From Enhygromyxa salina (GTDB lineage: Bacteria; Myxococcota_A; Polyangia; Nannocystales; Nannocystaceae): a stretch of 64,000 nt of DNA. The position numbers were made by a program, and so were the translations under genes. The notes beneath the pieces are model-generated. The model did not search any database. It had not been told where the DNA came from and saw only the letters and a list, made by a program, of their open reading frames with translations. The stretch is from contig NZ_JMCC02000009.1 of assembly GCF_000737335.2 (NCBI RefSeq), positions 1-64,000 of the forward strand, given 5' to 3'. This document shows positions 1-8,258 of the stretch, piece after piece (position 1 is the first letter of the stretch; the number at the start of each line of letters is the position of its first letter).

Positions 1-87
1 GACGCGACGCGACGCGACGCGACGCCACGCGACGCCACGACGGGCCGTTGCACGCCACGCCACGCCTCGCCGGGCCGTTGCACGCCG
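1..87. repeat. Pentanucleotide tandem repeat plus 15-bp direct repeat
   Basis: The window opens with about seven imperfect copies of GACGC/CACGC (bases 1-38). A 15-bp word, GGGCCGTTGCACGCC, follows at 42-56 and again at 73-87. It is simple-sequence DNA at the window edge; the array may extend further left. No protein is implied. Confidence 0.8.
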
Positions 88-567
88 CTCGGATGCTCGC
101 GTGCGGCAGCGCCCAGGTCGACGTCGTACTCGGGGAGACGGGCCGGAGCACTCGGACGCGCGCTGTCGCTGCACCAGCTCGACCGCTCGAAGGCGTACAA
201 TCGACCACCGCAAGCATCGAGTGCAACCACCACGACCCGCATTGGTGGACCCCAAGACGCCCCTCGATCCCGAGCGCGTCGCTGCCCTCTCGAACGACGA
301 GAAGCGCACAAGAGACCCGTGAGGGTCGCTCCGGGCACAATAAGAGGGCGTTGCGAGTGCCCCACCGAAGCCACAGCCCGACCTCGCCGACAGCGATCCA
401 TGACAACGCAAATTAGCGTCTTGAGCCCTCCGTGCCCGGAGCGACCCTCACGGGTCGTGCGCGCTGCCCCATCAGCACATCGACCCCCGCACCCGCACCC
501 CACCGACGCGATGTCCATGCAGAGGTCTACATGCTCGACGGTCCGAGGCGGAGCCTCGCCAAAGGTC
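88..567. other. No convincing gene; possible coding fragment
   Basis: Nothing here has the codon bias of the neighbours over a useful length. The frame ending at a stop at 320-322 has GC-rich third positions for its last 25 or so codons (ending ...LSNDEKRTRDP), so it could be the tail of a decayed gene, but no start or family is evident. The stretch also contains the inverted repeat listed separately. The Sel1 lipoprotein gene on the minus strand ends at 568. Confidence 0.4.
314..456. repeat. 25-bp perfect inverted repeat, 93-bp interior
   Basis: Bases 314-338 are the exact reverse complement of bases 432-456. The interior (339-431) shows weaker further complementarity near the arms: AGGGCGTTG on the left against CAACGC and CCCT on the right. 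The whole 143 bp could fold as a long imperfect hairpin. It has no coding content. It may be a MITE-like relic, an IS end pair or a large transcription terminator; nothing visible separates these. Confidence 0.75.
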
Positions 568-1770
568 TCAGCGGCTTGCCGCGGCCTGTTCTGCGCCCTG
601 CTTGTTGCCAATTAGCAAGGTTGCGCGGCACTGCGCCTGCATCGTCGCCGGCACCTTCTTCATGATCTTTTCAACGCAAGCCGCGACCTGCTCCGAGGGA
701 TCATCAACATGCAGCACGTGGGTCTTGCCGCCATCAAAGTCCCAGCGCACGATCGGCGCGGCGCCCTTGGGCGCGCACTTGTCGAATGCCTTCTTCTTCT
801 CGGCCAAGGTCCCGGCCAGCGCCATCGACCCAAACAACCCGCCGCCGCCCGACAGCCGGCACTGAAGGTCCATGATCGTCATGCCGTTGACATCCATTGA
901 ACCAACGTTGAGGTTCGCGCCCACGACGGCGTTTGGATCTTGGGCGGCCGCGAGCTTGTCCGCGCCCGCGCAGCCGTCTTTGTCGCCAAGCTCGCAGGCC
1001 TTGCGCATCCACTGCTCGCCAGCCGCGAGGTCCTGCGCCGCCCCATACAGCCCTTCGCCGTGGACCGCCCCGAGGTTGTAGCAAGCCTCCGCGTCACGCT
1101 CTGCGCAGGCGCGCTCGAACAGCCCGAGCGCGAGCTGAACCTCGCCAAGCTTGGACAGGTAGATCACGCCCGCGTTCTTGCAGCTGTCCACGTCTCCAAG
1201 TTCGCAGCCGCGCGCGAACACCTTGGCCGCGGCCGACAGATCTTGGTGGTCCGTGACGAGGATGTTCCCCAACAGCGAGCAGGCCTGGCGCTCGTCTTGT
1301 TCACACGCCCCCGCGAGCAGCTTGGCGGCCTTGGTGATGTCCCGCTCGACGGCCTCTCCTTCGTAGTAGTCGGCGCCCAACAACCCGCAGCTGCGAGCCG
1401 AGCCCGCGCTGCACCCACGCACGTTGAGATCGTGAACCACGCCTTGGGCGGGCGGGGGCAGGTGCTCGGCGCGGTAGCTGGTCGCCAAGTTGGCGCAGGC
1501 TTCCGCGTGGTCCATGGCGCAGGCCCAGGTGAGCAGTGGGATCGCGTCCGCGGGCGTGGGGCTGAGCAGCAGCAGCGTGCCCTGCTCGGCGCATGCCTCG
1601 AGCTCGAGCTCTTCGCAGGCCGGGGGCGGCGGAGCGGTCTGGGGCTCGACTGGCTTGGTCTCGGCCGTTGGCGTAGGGTCTGGCGGTGGCGGCGGCGGGG
1701 TGTCGGCGCGCTTGCAAGCGCTGGCGAGCACGAGCAGGAGTGCCGAGAGTGGGAGGCCGAGCCGACGCAT
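568..1770 (-). CDS. Sel1-repeat lipoprotein, cysteine-patterned
   Basis: This is a predicted lipoprotein of 400 residues. The ATG at 1770 is chosen because it opens a clean signal peptide (MRRLGLPLSALLLVLASAC, lipobox LASAC); the upstream in-frame ATG at 1809 adds 13 residues that do not fit a signal peptide. A proline-rich spacer follows the lipid-attachment Cys. Next come about six Sel1/TPR-like repeats, each with a recurring Cys pair spaced like Helicobacter cysteine-rich Sel1 proteins (for example ACANLA, SCGLLG, ACSLLG, SCKNAG, ACYNLG). The C-terminal 120 residues form a separate domain with three further Cys and no clear family. Sel1 proteins are generally protein-interaction scaffolds, here probably in the periplasm or outer membrane. 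The gene stands alone, divergent from the YebC-family gene. Confidence 0.85.
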   Translation of the reverse strand: MRRLGLPLSALLLVLASACKRADTPPPPPPDPTPTAETKPVEPQTAPPPPACEELELEACAEQGTLLLLSPTPADAIPLLTWACAMDHAEACANLATSYRAEHLPPPAQGVVHDLNVRGCSAGSARSCGLLGADYYEGEAVERDITKAAKLLAGACEQDERQACSLLGNILVTDHQDLSAAAKVFARGCELGDVDSCKNAGVIYLSKLGEVQLALGLFERACAERDAEACYNLGAVHGEGLYGAAQDLAAGEQWMRKACELGDKDGCAGADKLAAAQDPNAVVGANLNVGSMDVNGMTIMDLQCRLSGGGGLFGSMALAGTLAEKKKAFDKCAPKGAAPIVRWDFDGGKTHVLHVDDPSEQVAACVEKIMKKVPATMQAQCRATLLIGNKQGAEQAAASR

Positions 1771-1872
1771 CCCCCATGGTACCCGAGCGAAGCAGCCGTC
1801 GGAGCCCAATCGGGGCTAGCCGGGCTCGTGACGCTGGTGTAGAAGCCGGCCAGGAGCGAACAGGACAGCGAT

Positions 1873-2598
1873 ATGGGCCGCACCTTCGAGAACCGAAAGC
1901 TAGCGATGTTGAAACGCGGGGACCGCGACGCGAAAGCGTTCACCCGCGCCGGCCGGCAGATCAGCATGGCCGTGAAGGCCGGTGGTCCCGACGCCGACAA
2001 CAACCCGGGCCTGCGCCGCGCGATCCAAAACGCGCGAGCGGTCAACATGCCCAAGGACAGGATCCAAGGCGCGATCGAGAAGGCCGCCGGGCTCGGCGAT
2101 GTCGACGAGTACAAGACCGTGTTCTACGAGGGCTACGGGCCCCACGGGATCGCCATGATGGTCGAAACCGCGACCGACAACCCGACCCGCACGGTGGCCA
2201 ACGTTCGGTTCGCGTTCAAGAAGGAAGACGGGAACCTGGGCAGCACGGGCAGCGTCGCGTTCATGTTCGACCAGTTCGGCGTGTTCCGCCTCGACCCCGA
2301 GGGCCTCGACCGCGATGAGCTCGAGCTCTTGCTGATCGACCACGGGCTCGAGCAGCTCGACGACGGCATCAACGACGACGGCGACCCGGTGTTGGTGCTG
2401 CGCTGCGCTCGTGAGGACTTTGGCAACCTGCAGGCGGGCCTCGACGCCAACAAGATCGCCGTTGCGTCGTCTGGCTTCGAGTGGGTGCCGAAGACGACCA
2501 CCGAGCTGTCGGACGACGAGACTGACGCGGTGCTCAAGCTGATTGATCGGCTCGAGCAGGACGACGACGTCCAGGTTGTGTTTCACAATCTGGGCTGA
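1873..2598 (+). CDS. yebC: YebC/TACO1 family protein
   Basis: At 241 residues this matches the usual YebC/PmpR length. The N-terminus starts MGRTFENRK, followed by the conserved AGRQISMAVKAGG helix region, the NPGLRRAIQNARAVNMPKDRIQGAIEKA segment (split here only by description) and the YEGYGP motif near residue 87. The N-terminal MGRxFExRK form resembles the second YebC subtype rather than the AGHSKW form. Members bind DNA as transcription regulators or, as shown for TACO1 and some bacterial YebC proteins, act on ribosomes to help translation. The sequence cannot decide which applies. It is a single gene followed by a perfect hairpin at 2652-2676. Confidence 0.93.
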   Translation: MGRTFENRKLAMLKRGDRDAKAFTRAGRQISMAVKAGGPDADNNPGLRRAIQNARAVNMPKDRIQGAIEKAAGLGDVDEYKTVFYEGYGPHGIAMMVETATDNPTRTVANVRFAFKKEDGNLGSTGSVAFMFDQFGVFRLDPEGLDRDELELLLIDHGLEQLDDGINDDGDPVLVLRCAREDFGNLQAGLDANKIAVASSGFEWVPKTTTELSDDETDAVLKLIDRLEQDDDVQVVFHNLG

Positions 2599-2651
2599 GC
2601 GATCGAGCTCGCGTCGGTCGCGGCCGAAGTTGATGGGTGTGGACCGCCACG

Positions 2652-2676
2652 CGCGCTCGCGAGATCCGCGAGCGCG
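2652..2676 (+). terminator. Perfect 10-bp hairpin after the YebC-family gene
   Basis: CGCGCTCGCG (2652-2661) pairs perfectly with CGCGAGCGCG (2667-2676) across an AGATC loop, 53 bases after the yebC stop. No T-run follows, so it is a GC-rich terminator or transcript-stabilising hairpin. The rest of 2599-2837 shows no gene. Confidence 0.55.
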
Positions 2677-2837
2677 GGCTGGCGGCCGTCGCACATGGGT
2701 GCGTTGGCGGGGCGCAAACAAAACGGGGTTCAAGTATGGGCGAACTCGTGCGTGCTTCGCTGATGAGTGCTACGCCGCGCCATGGTTCGTGCTTGCTACG
2801 CGCAGATCGTCGAAGACACTCAGGAGACAATGGCACA

Positions 2838-3830
2838 ATGCGTCATCAGAGCTTGGGAGCAATGGGTGCAGGGGGGGCGTGGCTCGTCGCGCTCGCGCTG
2901 ACATCCTGTGGGCCCAATGTGCCCAAGGGGTCGCAGGATACCAATGTGCAAGGTGACGGCGATGGGGAACCCGGTGACGGCGACGGCGACCCTGGAGACG
3001 GCGACCTCGGCGACGGTGACGGTGACGGTCACGAGCCGCCCTGCGAGTCCATGCACGAGGGAATGGTCTGTATCCCCGCGGGGCCATTCATCATGGGCTC
3101 GAATGGGCTGGGGTTACTCAAAGAGCGCGAGATTCCCGAGCAGGTCGTGTATCTGTCGCAGTTTCATATCGACCGACACGAGGTGACCTTTGGTGAGTAT
3201 CGGCTCTGCGTAGAGGCGGGGAACTGCTCGCCGCCTGTGGCGGAGGACCCGAACGATATTCGGACCTCTGGCTGTCGCTGGGGGACCGAGGGCATCGACG
3301 CCTATCCAGTCGCCTGCGTGGACTGGCTGCAAGCGCTGGAGTACTGCAACGCACGGGGCGCTGAGTTGCCCACCGAGGCACAGTGGGAAAAGGCCGGGCG
3401 CGGCACCGACGGCCGCCACTACGCTTGGGGGAACGAAGGGCCTACTTGTTTCTACGCCAGCATGGCGAATGAGACGATCGGGGACCAGGACCCGTACGAA
3501 GGGTGGGGATGCGACACCGGGATGCCGCAGCGACCGGGGAGCCACTCGCCGCAGGGTGACAGCCCGTATGGCGTACAAGACATGGTCGGAAACGTGAGCG
3601 AGGTCGTCGCCGACTGGCTTGGGCCTGGGCAGCTCAACCTCGGGACGGATCCCTCCGGTCCCGAGAGCGGCCCATTCAAAGTGCGGAAGGGAGGATCCTA
3701 CATCGCCACCCAACTGTACGACTCCAATGGCGGCTATTTGCATTTGGCTTGGCGGGGTCAGGGCGGTGGACCCCACCCGGGAGCCCATTTGGGAGCGAGC
3801 ACCGGATTTCGCTGCGCCATGTTCGAGTGA
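2838..3830 (+). CDS. SUMF1/FGE-fold lipoprotein, no catalytic Cys pair
   Basis: This lipoprotein of 330 residues starts at ATG 2838, preceded by AGGAGA at 2822-2827, and opens with a signal peptide ending in LALTSC. A 30-residue Gly-Asp repeat spacer (GDGDG type) follows. The remainder is the formylglycine-generating-enzyme/sulfatase-modifying-factor fold: IPAGPFIMGS, HEVTFGEY, PVACVDWLQALEYC, LPTEAQWEKAGRG, YGVQDMVGNVSE and the terminal GFRCA. The segment that carries the copper-binding cysteine pair in true formylglycine-generating enzymes (after KGGSY) has no cysteines, so a non-catalytic, binding or structural surface role is more likely. A relative sits at 11285-12133. GC is somewhat lower than in flanking genes. 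Confidence 0.88.
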   Translation: MRHQSLGAMGAGGAWLVALALTSCGPNVPKGSQDTNVQGDGDGEPGDGDGDPGDGDLGDGDGDGHEPPCESMHEGMVCIPAGPFIMGSNGLGLLKEREIPEQVVYLSQFHIDRHEVTFGEYRLCVEAGNCSPPVAEDPNDIRTSGCRWGTEGIDAYPVACVDWLQALEYCNARGAELPTEAQWEKAGRGTDGRHYAWGNEGPTCFYASMANETIGDQDPYEGWGCDTGMPQRPGSHSPQGDSPYGVQDMVGNVSEVVADWLGPGQLNLGTDPSGPESGPFKVRKGGSYIATQLYDSNGGYLHLAWRGQGGGPHPGAHLGASTGFRCAMFE

Positions 3831-4019
3831 CCGATCAGCGCCAACACCGAATCAGTCGGCCTGGAATCTCACGACAATCACGGCGATGGCCTCGAGCACT
3901 CGAGTCTCACCGCACAGGTCGCGGCCGCAGGGCCGGGGTGGCTTCGAATTTTGCTTCACCACGCCCAGGCCACGATCGCCGAGAACCAAGACAACGAGCC
4001 GTGAAGGCTCACCCAAGCG

Positions 4020-5234
4020 TCACGGGTTCGCAGCGCTCGCAGGGGTCGCGAACACGACCCCCTTGCCTTTGACATTGGCGGCGAGCCACAGCTCGCTGCG
4101 ATCCGACAGCATCGCCGCGCTGATCGACCCTGCCCCCTCGGGCAGCGCGACGGTGTACCACACCCCCTGCCCATCGCGGTGCAGCAGCTTGCCGTTGCCG
4201 ATCACCCACAGCCCACCGTCGTCGGCCGGCCACAGCCCTGTCGGTGGATGCAGCAACGACTCGAGCTTCCAGTTGCCGCGCTCGTAGTGCAGCAAGTGCT
4301 GACCCACGGCGCCGTCACGATCGACCGTCGCGACCACCGACACGGCGTTTTGCTGGCGCACGACCTGGGTCGAGAAGCTCCACAGGCTGCCGTGCGGGAG
4401 CTTCTTGGCGTTGTCGTCCACGCACTTGCGATCGTCACAGTTAATCTGGACATAGATCCCGTTGGGCCGCTCGCTGATGTTGTAGAGGCCGCCGCCGCGG
4501 GTCTCGACCACGTCGACGATCACCTTGCCCATGCGCGGCCCAGTCTTGGGGTTGTCCTTGCCGCCGATCCGCGTGAGCCGGGAGCCCTCGCGCACGAGCA
4601 CGGTCCCGAGCGAGCCCTTGCGCACGACGTGGGCCCCGGCGATCCAGCGTGGTTGGCCACGAAAGTCGCGGGGGATCCACTTGCGGTCCGCGTCGAGCTG
4701 CAGCAGCTCGTGCTCGAAGCTCAGCGGCTGGCCGGGGGTGATCGGCTGCTGGGTGCTCGTGACCAACCATGCATCTTGGGGCCAGTCGCCAAGCAGCTCG
4801 CCAGTGGGGAGCTCGAGCCCGGCGCGGGGTCGCAGCTGCCCGCTGTCGTCGAGGTCGTAGTAGCCGTTGGCTCCGCGCGCGAGCACGCCAGTCTGGATGT
4901 AGACGAACTCGAGCGGGGTCGGAAACTCAGCGACCTCGCGCCAGCTCAGCGTGATCGGGGTTGGTGTCGCGGGCGTGGCCGGGACGGTGTTGGGCGCGGT
5001 CGTGGGGCCGTCGATCTCGATCACCGCCTCGATCGCGAGCTCGCCGTCATCCGACTCCGAGTCGGTCCCGTCGGACTCCGTGCCGACCAAGCTGGGATCG
5101 TCGCTCGCGGCCGAGCTGTTTGGCACTAGCGGCTTGCCTGGATCTTTCGCGGCCTGCTCGTCCGCGTTCGCGGAGCAGCCCAGCGAGAGCGACGTGAGTA
5201 CGACGGCCAGCATCGGTGAGCAGAGCTTCCACAT
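4020..5234 (-). CDS. Lipoprotein with probable beta-propeller-like body
   Basis: This 404-residue lipoprotein has signal peptide MWKLCSPMLAVVLTSLSLGC (lipobox SLGC), then an acidic and Ser/Thr/Pro-rich linker to about residue 95. The body contains recurring GGLYNI, GSLWSF, GGLWVI, GKLLHRD and SELWLAA segments. These are the kind of Gly-Trp blade motifs seen in WD/two-component-sensor propellers, but no family can be named. It is convergent with the SUMF1-like gene, and its 5' end faces the kinase gene at 5372, so the 5235-5371 gap probably holds divergent promoters. Confidence 0.75.
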   Translation of the reverse strand: MWKLCSPMLAVVLTSLSLGCSANADEQAAKDPGKPLVPNSSAASDDPSLVGTESDGTDSESDDGELAIEAVIEIDGPTTAPNTVPATPATPTPITLSWREVAEFPTPLEFVYIQTGVLARGANGYYDLDDSGQLRPRAGLELPTGELLGDWPQDAWLVTSTQQPITPGQPLSFEHELLQLDADRKWIPRDFRGQPRWIAGAHVVRKGSLGTVLVREGSRLTRIGGKDNPKTGPRMGKVIVDVVETRGGGLYNISERPNGIYVQINCDDRKCVDDNAKKLPHGSLWSFSTQVVRQQNAVSVVATVDRDGAVGQHLLHYERGNWKLESLLHPPTGLWPADDGGLWVIGNGKLLHRDGQGVWYTVALPEGAGSISAAMLSDRSELWLAANVKGKGVVFATPASAANP

Positions 5235-5371
5235 CGCGTCGCGTAGCTTACCAAGGTCAGCGCCGCAGCTGGTCCCAACGGGTTTTGGGCGGTCCTTCGT
5301 GGCGGTGAGGGGGCTGTCGACGCAACAGCGAGACGGGCAACGCGCGATATCGCCGCTGCGCGTGGTGGGTT

Positions 5372-6967
5372 ATGCTGGGCGGCCAGTCTCGACGACGAAG
5401 CGATGAACCAAAGCTGCAACGCCGAAGGCTCCGCGAGCCCGCTCGCCAGGCTGGGACCGATCCCGATCGGGAGGCCGTGGGATTGAACGCGGACATCTCG
5501 GATGCGCCAACGGAAGCAGCGGTCGACAGCGCCGAGCTTGCCGGAATGGTCGAGACCAACCCCGAGCTCGAGGGCATGGCCGAGCGGCTCGAGGAAGGCC
5601 GGGAGATCGCGGGTCGCTATCGGATCATCCGGCACCTTGGCTCGGGGGGCATGGGCAACGTGTACCTGGCCGAGCAAACCACGATCGGCAAGCTGGTCGC
5701 GGTCAAGACCCTCAGCGTCGAGCTCAGCCGCCGCAAGGTGCTGCGCGAGCGGTTCTTGCGGGAGGCCCGATCCGCGTCGCAGATCCGCCACGTCAACGTT
5801 GTCGACATCACCGACTACGGCAGCACCGAAGAGGGCGCGCCGTTCATCGCGATGGAGTACCTCGAGGGCGAGGATCTCAAGCAGATCCTGCACCGCGAAG
5901 GCCGGCTGAGCTTCGAGCGAGCCCGCCGGTTCATCGTGCAGATCTGCAACGCGCTTCAGGCCGCGCACGATCAGGGCATCGTGCATCGCGACGTGAAGCC
6001 GGCGAATTGCTTTTGCGTCGAGCAAAGCGGCACCAGCGATCTGATCAAGGTCGTCGATTTTGGCATCGCCAAGACCACCACAGAGGGCGACAGCTCGGAG
6101 CTGACCAAGACCGGCGTGATCGTGGGCACCGCGGCGTACATGGCCCCCGAGCAGGCCCGGGGCGACGCCAACGTGGACTCGCGGGCCGATGTCTATGCCG
6201 TTGGCGTGATGCTGTTTCGCATGCTCACGGGCAAGCTGCCGTACTCGTCCAATCATCCGCTTGGCATGATCACCAAGCACCTGACGGAGCCGATCCCCTC
6301 GCTGCGAGAGTTCGCGCCAGAGGCCAAGCTGTCGGCGGCCGTCGAGCGGATCGTGCACAAGGCGTTGGCCAAAGATCGCGAGCTGCGCTGGCAGAGCGCC
6401 GGGGAGCTGGCGCGGGCGCTCGAGCAGATCGAAGAGCCAACCGCGACCACGGGCCGGCGCGACGTGTGGGTGGGGGTGGCGTTGGCTGGGGTGTTGGCGG
6501 TCGCCGGGCTCGTGTTTGCGGTCTCGCAGGGGCACCTGACAGCCAGCGCCAGCCTGACGAAGACCGAGCCGCCAGGGACCCAAGTTGTCGCGCCAGCCAA
6601 GCCGGAGCCGGTGAACGAGCCAACGCAACCGGAGCCGGTGGACGAGCCGGTGGACGAGCCGCCCAGCGCCACTGTTGTCGTCACCCTCGAGGGGGCGCCT
6701 GCGGGCGCGCAGGTGTTGATTGACGACCGGGTGGTTGGATTGGCGGATCAGCCCTTTACCCTCGACAGGAGCGAGGCAACGGTGAGCCTGCAGATCGTCG
6801 CCGAAGGTTACGAGCCCTCGGCCGTCGTCGTGGTGCCGGTCGCGGATCTGACGGTGCCGGTTGCTCTGGAGGCGGAGCCCGAGAAGGCCGAGAAGAGGGT
6901 CAAGAAGATTAAGAAGACCAAGCAAGAGTCGGACGCCGGCAAGGTCGACAAGGAATTGGGTTATTGA
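5372..6967 (+). CDS. Ser/Thr protein kinase with C-terminal PEGA domain
   Basis: Eukaryotic-type kinase of up to 531 residues. With the 5372 start the Gly loop GSGGMGNVYL is at 90-99, the ATP-anchoring Lys at 112, HRDVKPAN with catalytic Asp 207, DFG at 229-231 and the activation segment GTAAYMAPEQARG. A single membrane span follows near residue 365, then a Pro-Glu-Pro repeat linker, a PEGA domain and a Lys-rich tail. The first 37 residues are Arg-rich and unlike the family. A GGGAGG box at 5469-5474 sits 8 bases before an in-frame TTG at 5483, so translation may begin there. The stop overlaps the TTG start of the next gene, which implies co-translation; the PEGA neighbour may be its partner or substrate. 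Confidence 0.93.
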   Translation: MLGGQSRRRSDEPKLQRRRLREPARQAGTDPDREAVGLNADISDAPTEAAVDSAELAGMVETNPELEGMAERLEEGREIAGRYRIIRHLGSGGMGNVYLAEQTTIGKLVAVKTLSVELSRRKVLRERFLREARSASQIRHVNVVDITDYGSTEEGAPFIAMEYLEGEDLKQILHREGRLSFERARRFIVQICNALQAAHDQGIVHRDVKPANCFCVEQSGTSDLIKVVDFGIAKTTTEGDSSELTKTGVIVGTAAYMAPEQARGDANVDSRADVYAVGVMLFRMLTGKLPYSSNHPLGMITKHLTEPIPSLREFAPEAKLSAAVERIVHKALAKDRELRWQSAGELARALEQIEEPTATTGRRDVWVGVALAGVLAVAGLVFAVSQGHLTASASLTKTEPPGTQVVAPAKPEPVNEPTQPEPVDEPVDEPPSATVVVTLEGAPAGAQVLIDDRVVGLADQPFTLDRSEATVSLQIVAEGYEPSAVVVVPVADLTVPVALEAEPEKAEKRVKKIKKTKQESDAGKVDKELGY

Positions 6968-6987
6968 CCGGGCCATTGACCGGGCCA
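6964..6987 (+). repeat. 12-bp tandem duplication carrying start codons
   Basis: TTGACCGGGCCA is repeated head to tail at 6964-6975 and 6976-6987 and followed by a third TTG. Each unit begins with a possible in-frame TTG start for the PEGA protein, so start usage is ambiguous by multiples of four codons. Confidence 0.85.
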
Positions 6988-8247
6988 TTGGGGGGCGTGG
7001 GCTTGCTGGCGTGGCTCGCGTTCGCGCCACCTGGCGATCCGGCCGAGCGGAGCGCCGACACCTCGGACTTGCTTGGGCCAGCGGCGGCGCCATCAAAGCA
7101 CTCGGGGCCCGCCTACGTGGACGTGCTCGAGCCCTTGCCCGAGGAACTGCGCAGCGAGGACGACGCGCGCTTGCTCAAGGAGTCGGCCAAGACCGCGTTT
7201 CGAGACGAGCGCTTCGAAGACGCGATCGAGTTTCTGGCCGAGGCGTACCGAACCTTCCCGTATGTGACGCTTCTGTACTCGCTGGGCTCGGCCCACCGCC
7301 GCGCATACGAGCGCGACGGCGACACGGAGCATCGGCGTCTGGCGATTCGTCGCTATCAACAATACCTGTCGGCCGCGCCGGACGCCGAGAGCGCTGATCT
7401 GGCGCAGAACTATCTGACCTCGCTGCTGGCAGATCGCGACCTTGGCGACATGGAGCTCGAGGTCGTGACGCGGATCCTGGTCTCGACCACGGTTGAAGAG
7501 GCCAGCATGCAGATCGACGGGGGCCCGCCGCTGCCCGCTCCGGGGGTGATCAGCGTCGAGCCGGGGCATCACGAGATCCTGGTGCGCGCGGCGGGCTACC
7601 ACGACTTCGTGCGCGGCTTCGACGTGCCCGAGGGCACCACATTCCAGGTTCAGGCGGAGCTCGAAGACAAGCCGGCGGCGCTCGCTGTGCAGGGGCCCAA
7701 GGGGGCCCTGGTGTTGCTAGATGGTCGGGCGATGGGGGAGCTGCCGCTCTCGCACCCGCTCGAGGTGGAGTCTGGGCCGCACGTGGTGAGCGTGACCAAG
7801 AACGGGTACCGGGCGTACTCGAAAGACGTCACGTTGGAGCGCGACGGAAATAGCTTGGTGCGGGCGTCGCTGGATGTGTCCAATCAGCGGTTTACGTCGT
7901 ATTTCTTCATGGGGCTTGGGGGCGTGGCGTTGGTGAGCAGCGGTGTGCTGGCTGGGCTGAGCGTCGAGCGGCAAGGGCGGGCGTTGACGCTGGAGCGGCA
8001 GCGCATGAATGGCCAGGTCTCAAACCCACAGTACGACGCGTACTTGGAGCTGGTGCACTCGCGTAATTCGTTGCGAACGGGGGCGGTGTTCACGGGGTTG
8101 GGCGGGGCCGCGCTGCTGGTGACGGGGGTGATGTTGTACGTGTTTGATCGGCCGCAGCTGGGCGCAACGCGGGGCGTGGCGCGGGTGACCGGGGCCCCGG
8201 TGATCGGCGCGGGGACAGCCGGGTTCACGGCTGTGGTGCAATTCTGA
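6964..8247 (+). CDS. PEGA-domain membrane protein
   Basis: Starts at TTG 6964, overlapping the kinase stop by four bases (TTGA). The 427-residue protein has a short signal-like N-terminus (GLLAWLAFAPPGD), an alpha-helical TPR-like segment (about 55-150; AYRTFPYVTLLYSLGSAHR), two PEGA-like beta domains (about 165-235 and 236-305; APGVISVEPGHHEILV and the NGYRAYSKDV region), and two C-terminal membrane helices near 315-335 and 373-393. This layout is common in myxobacterial envelope proteins encoded next to kinases. The role is inferred to be cell-surface or stress signalling with the upstream kinase. Confidence 0.82.
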   Translation: MTGPLTGPLGGVGLLAWLAFAPPGDPAERSADTSDLLGPAAAPSKHSGPAYVDVLEPLPEELRSEDDARLLKESAKTAFRDERFEDAIEFLAEAYRTFPYVTLLYSLGSAHRRAYERDGDTEHRRLAIRRYQQYLSAAPDAESADLAQNYLTSLLADRDLGDMELEVVTRILVSTTVEEASMQIDGGPPLPAPGVISVEPGHHEILVRAAGYHDFVRGFDVPEGTTFQVQAELEDKPAALAVQGPKGALVLLDGRAMGELPLSHPLEVESGPHVVSVTKNGYRAYSKDVTLERDGNSLVRASLDVSNQRFTSYFFMGLGGVALVSSGVLAGLSVERQGRALTLERQRMNGQVSNPQYDAYLELVHSRNSLRTGAVFTGLGGAALLVTGVMLYVFDRPQLGATRGVARVTGAPVIGAGTAGFTAVVQF

Positions 8248-8258
8248 GCGCGAGCTCA
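8245..8258. terminator. Small hairpin containing both convergent stop codons
   Basis: TGAGC (8245-8249) and GCTCA (8254-8258) pair around a GCGA loop. The TGA is the stop of the plus-strand PEGA gene and the TCA is the complement of the stop of the minus-strand FG-GAP gene. The stem is short, so terminator activity is only a possibility. Confidence 0.3.

Noticed and set aside
1..87. GACGC array as a replication-origin iteron set
   Set aside because: The units are five bases and imperfect, with no dnaA, parA or repA gene nearby.
3834..4004. In-frame open stretch after the SUMF1-like stop (…GPGWLRILLHHAQATIAENQ…) and a small GAGCC/GGCTC hairpin at 3996-4010
   Set aside because: There is no start codon or family, and the hairpin stem is only five pairs. 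It may be a relic, but support is too thin for a feature.
5126..7096. 656-codon minus-strand frame opposite the kinase
   Set aside because: It shadows a kinase with all catalytic motifs, and has no signal or domain of its own.
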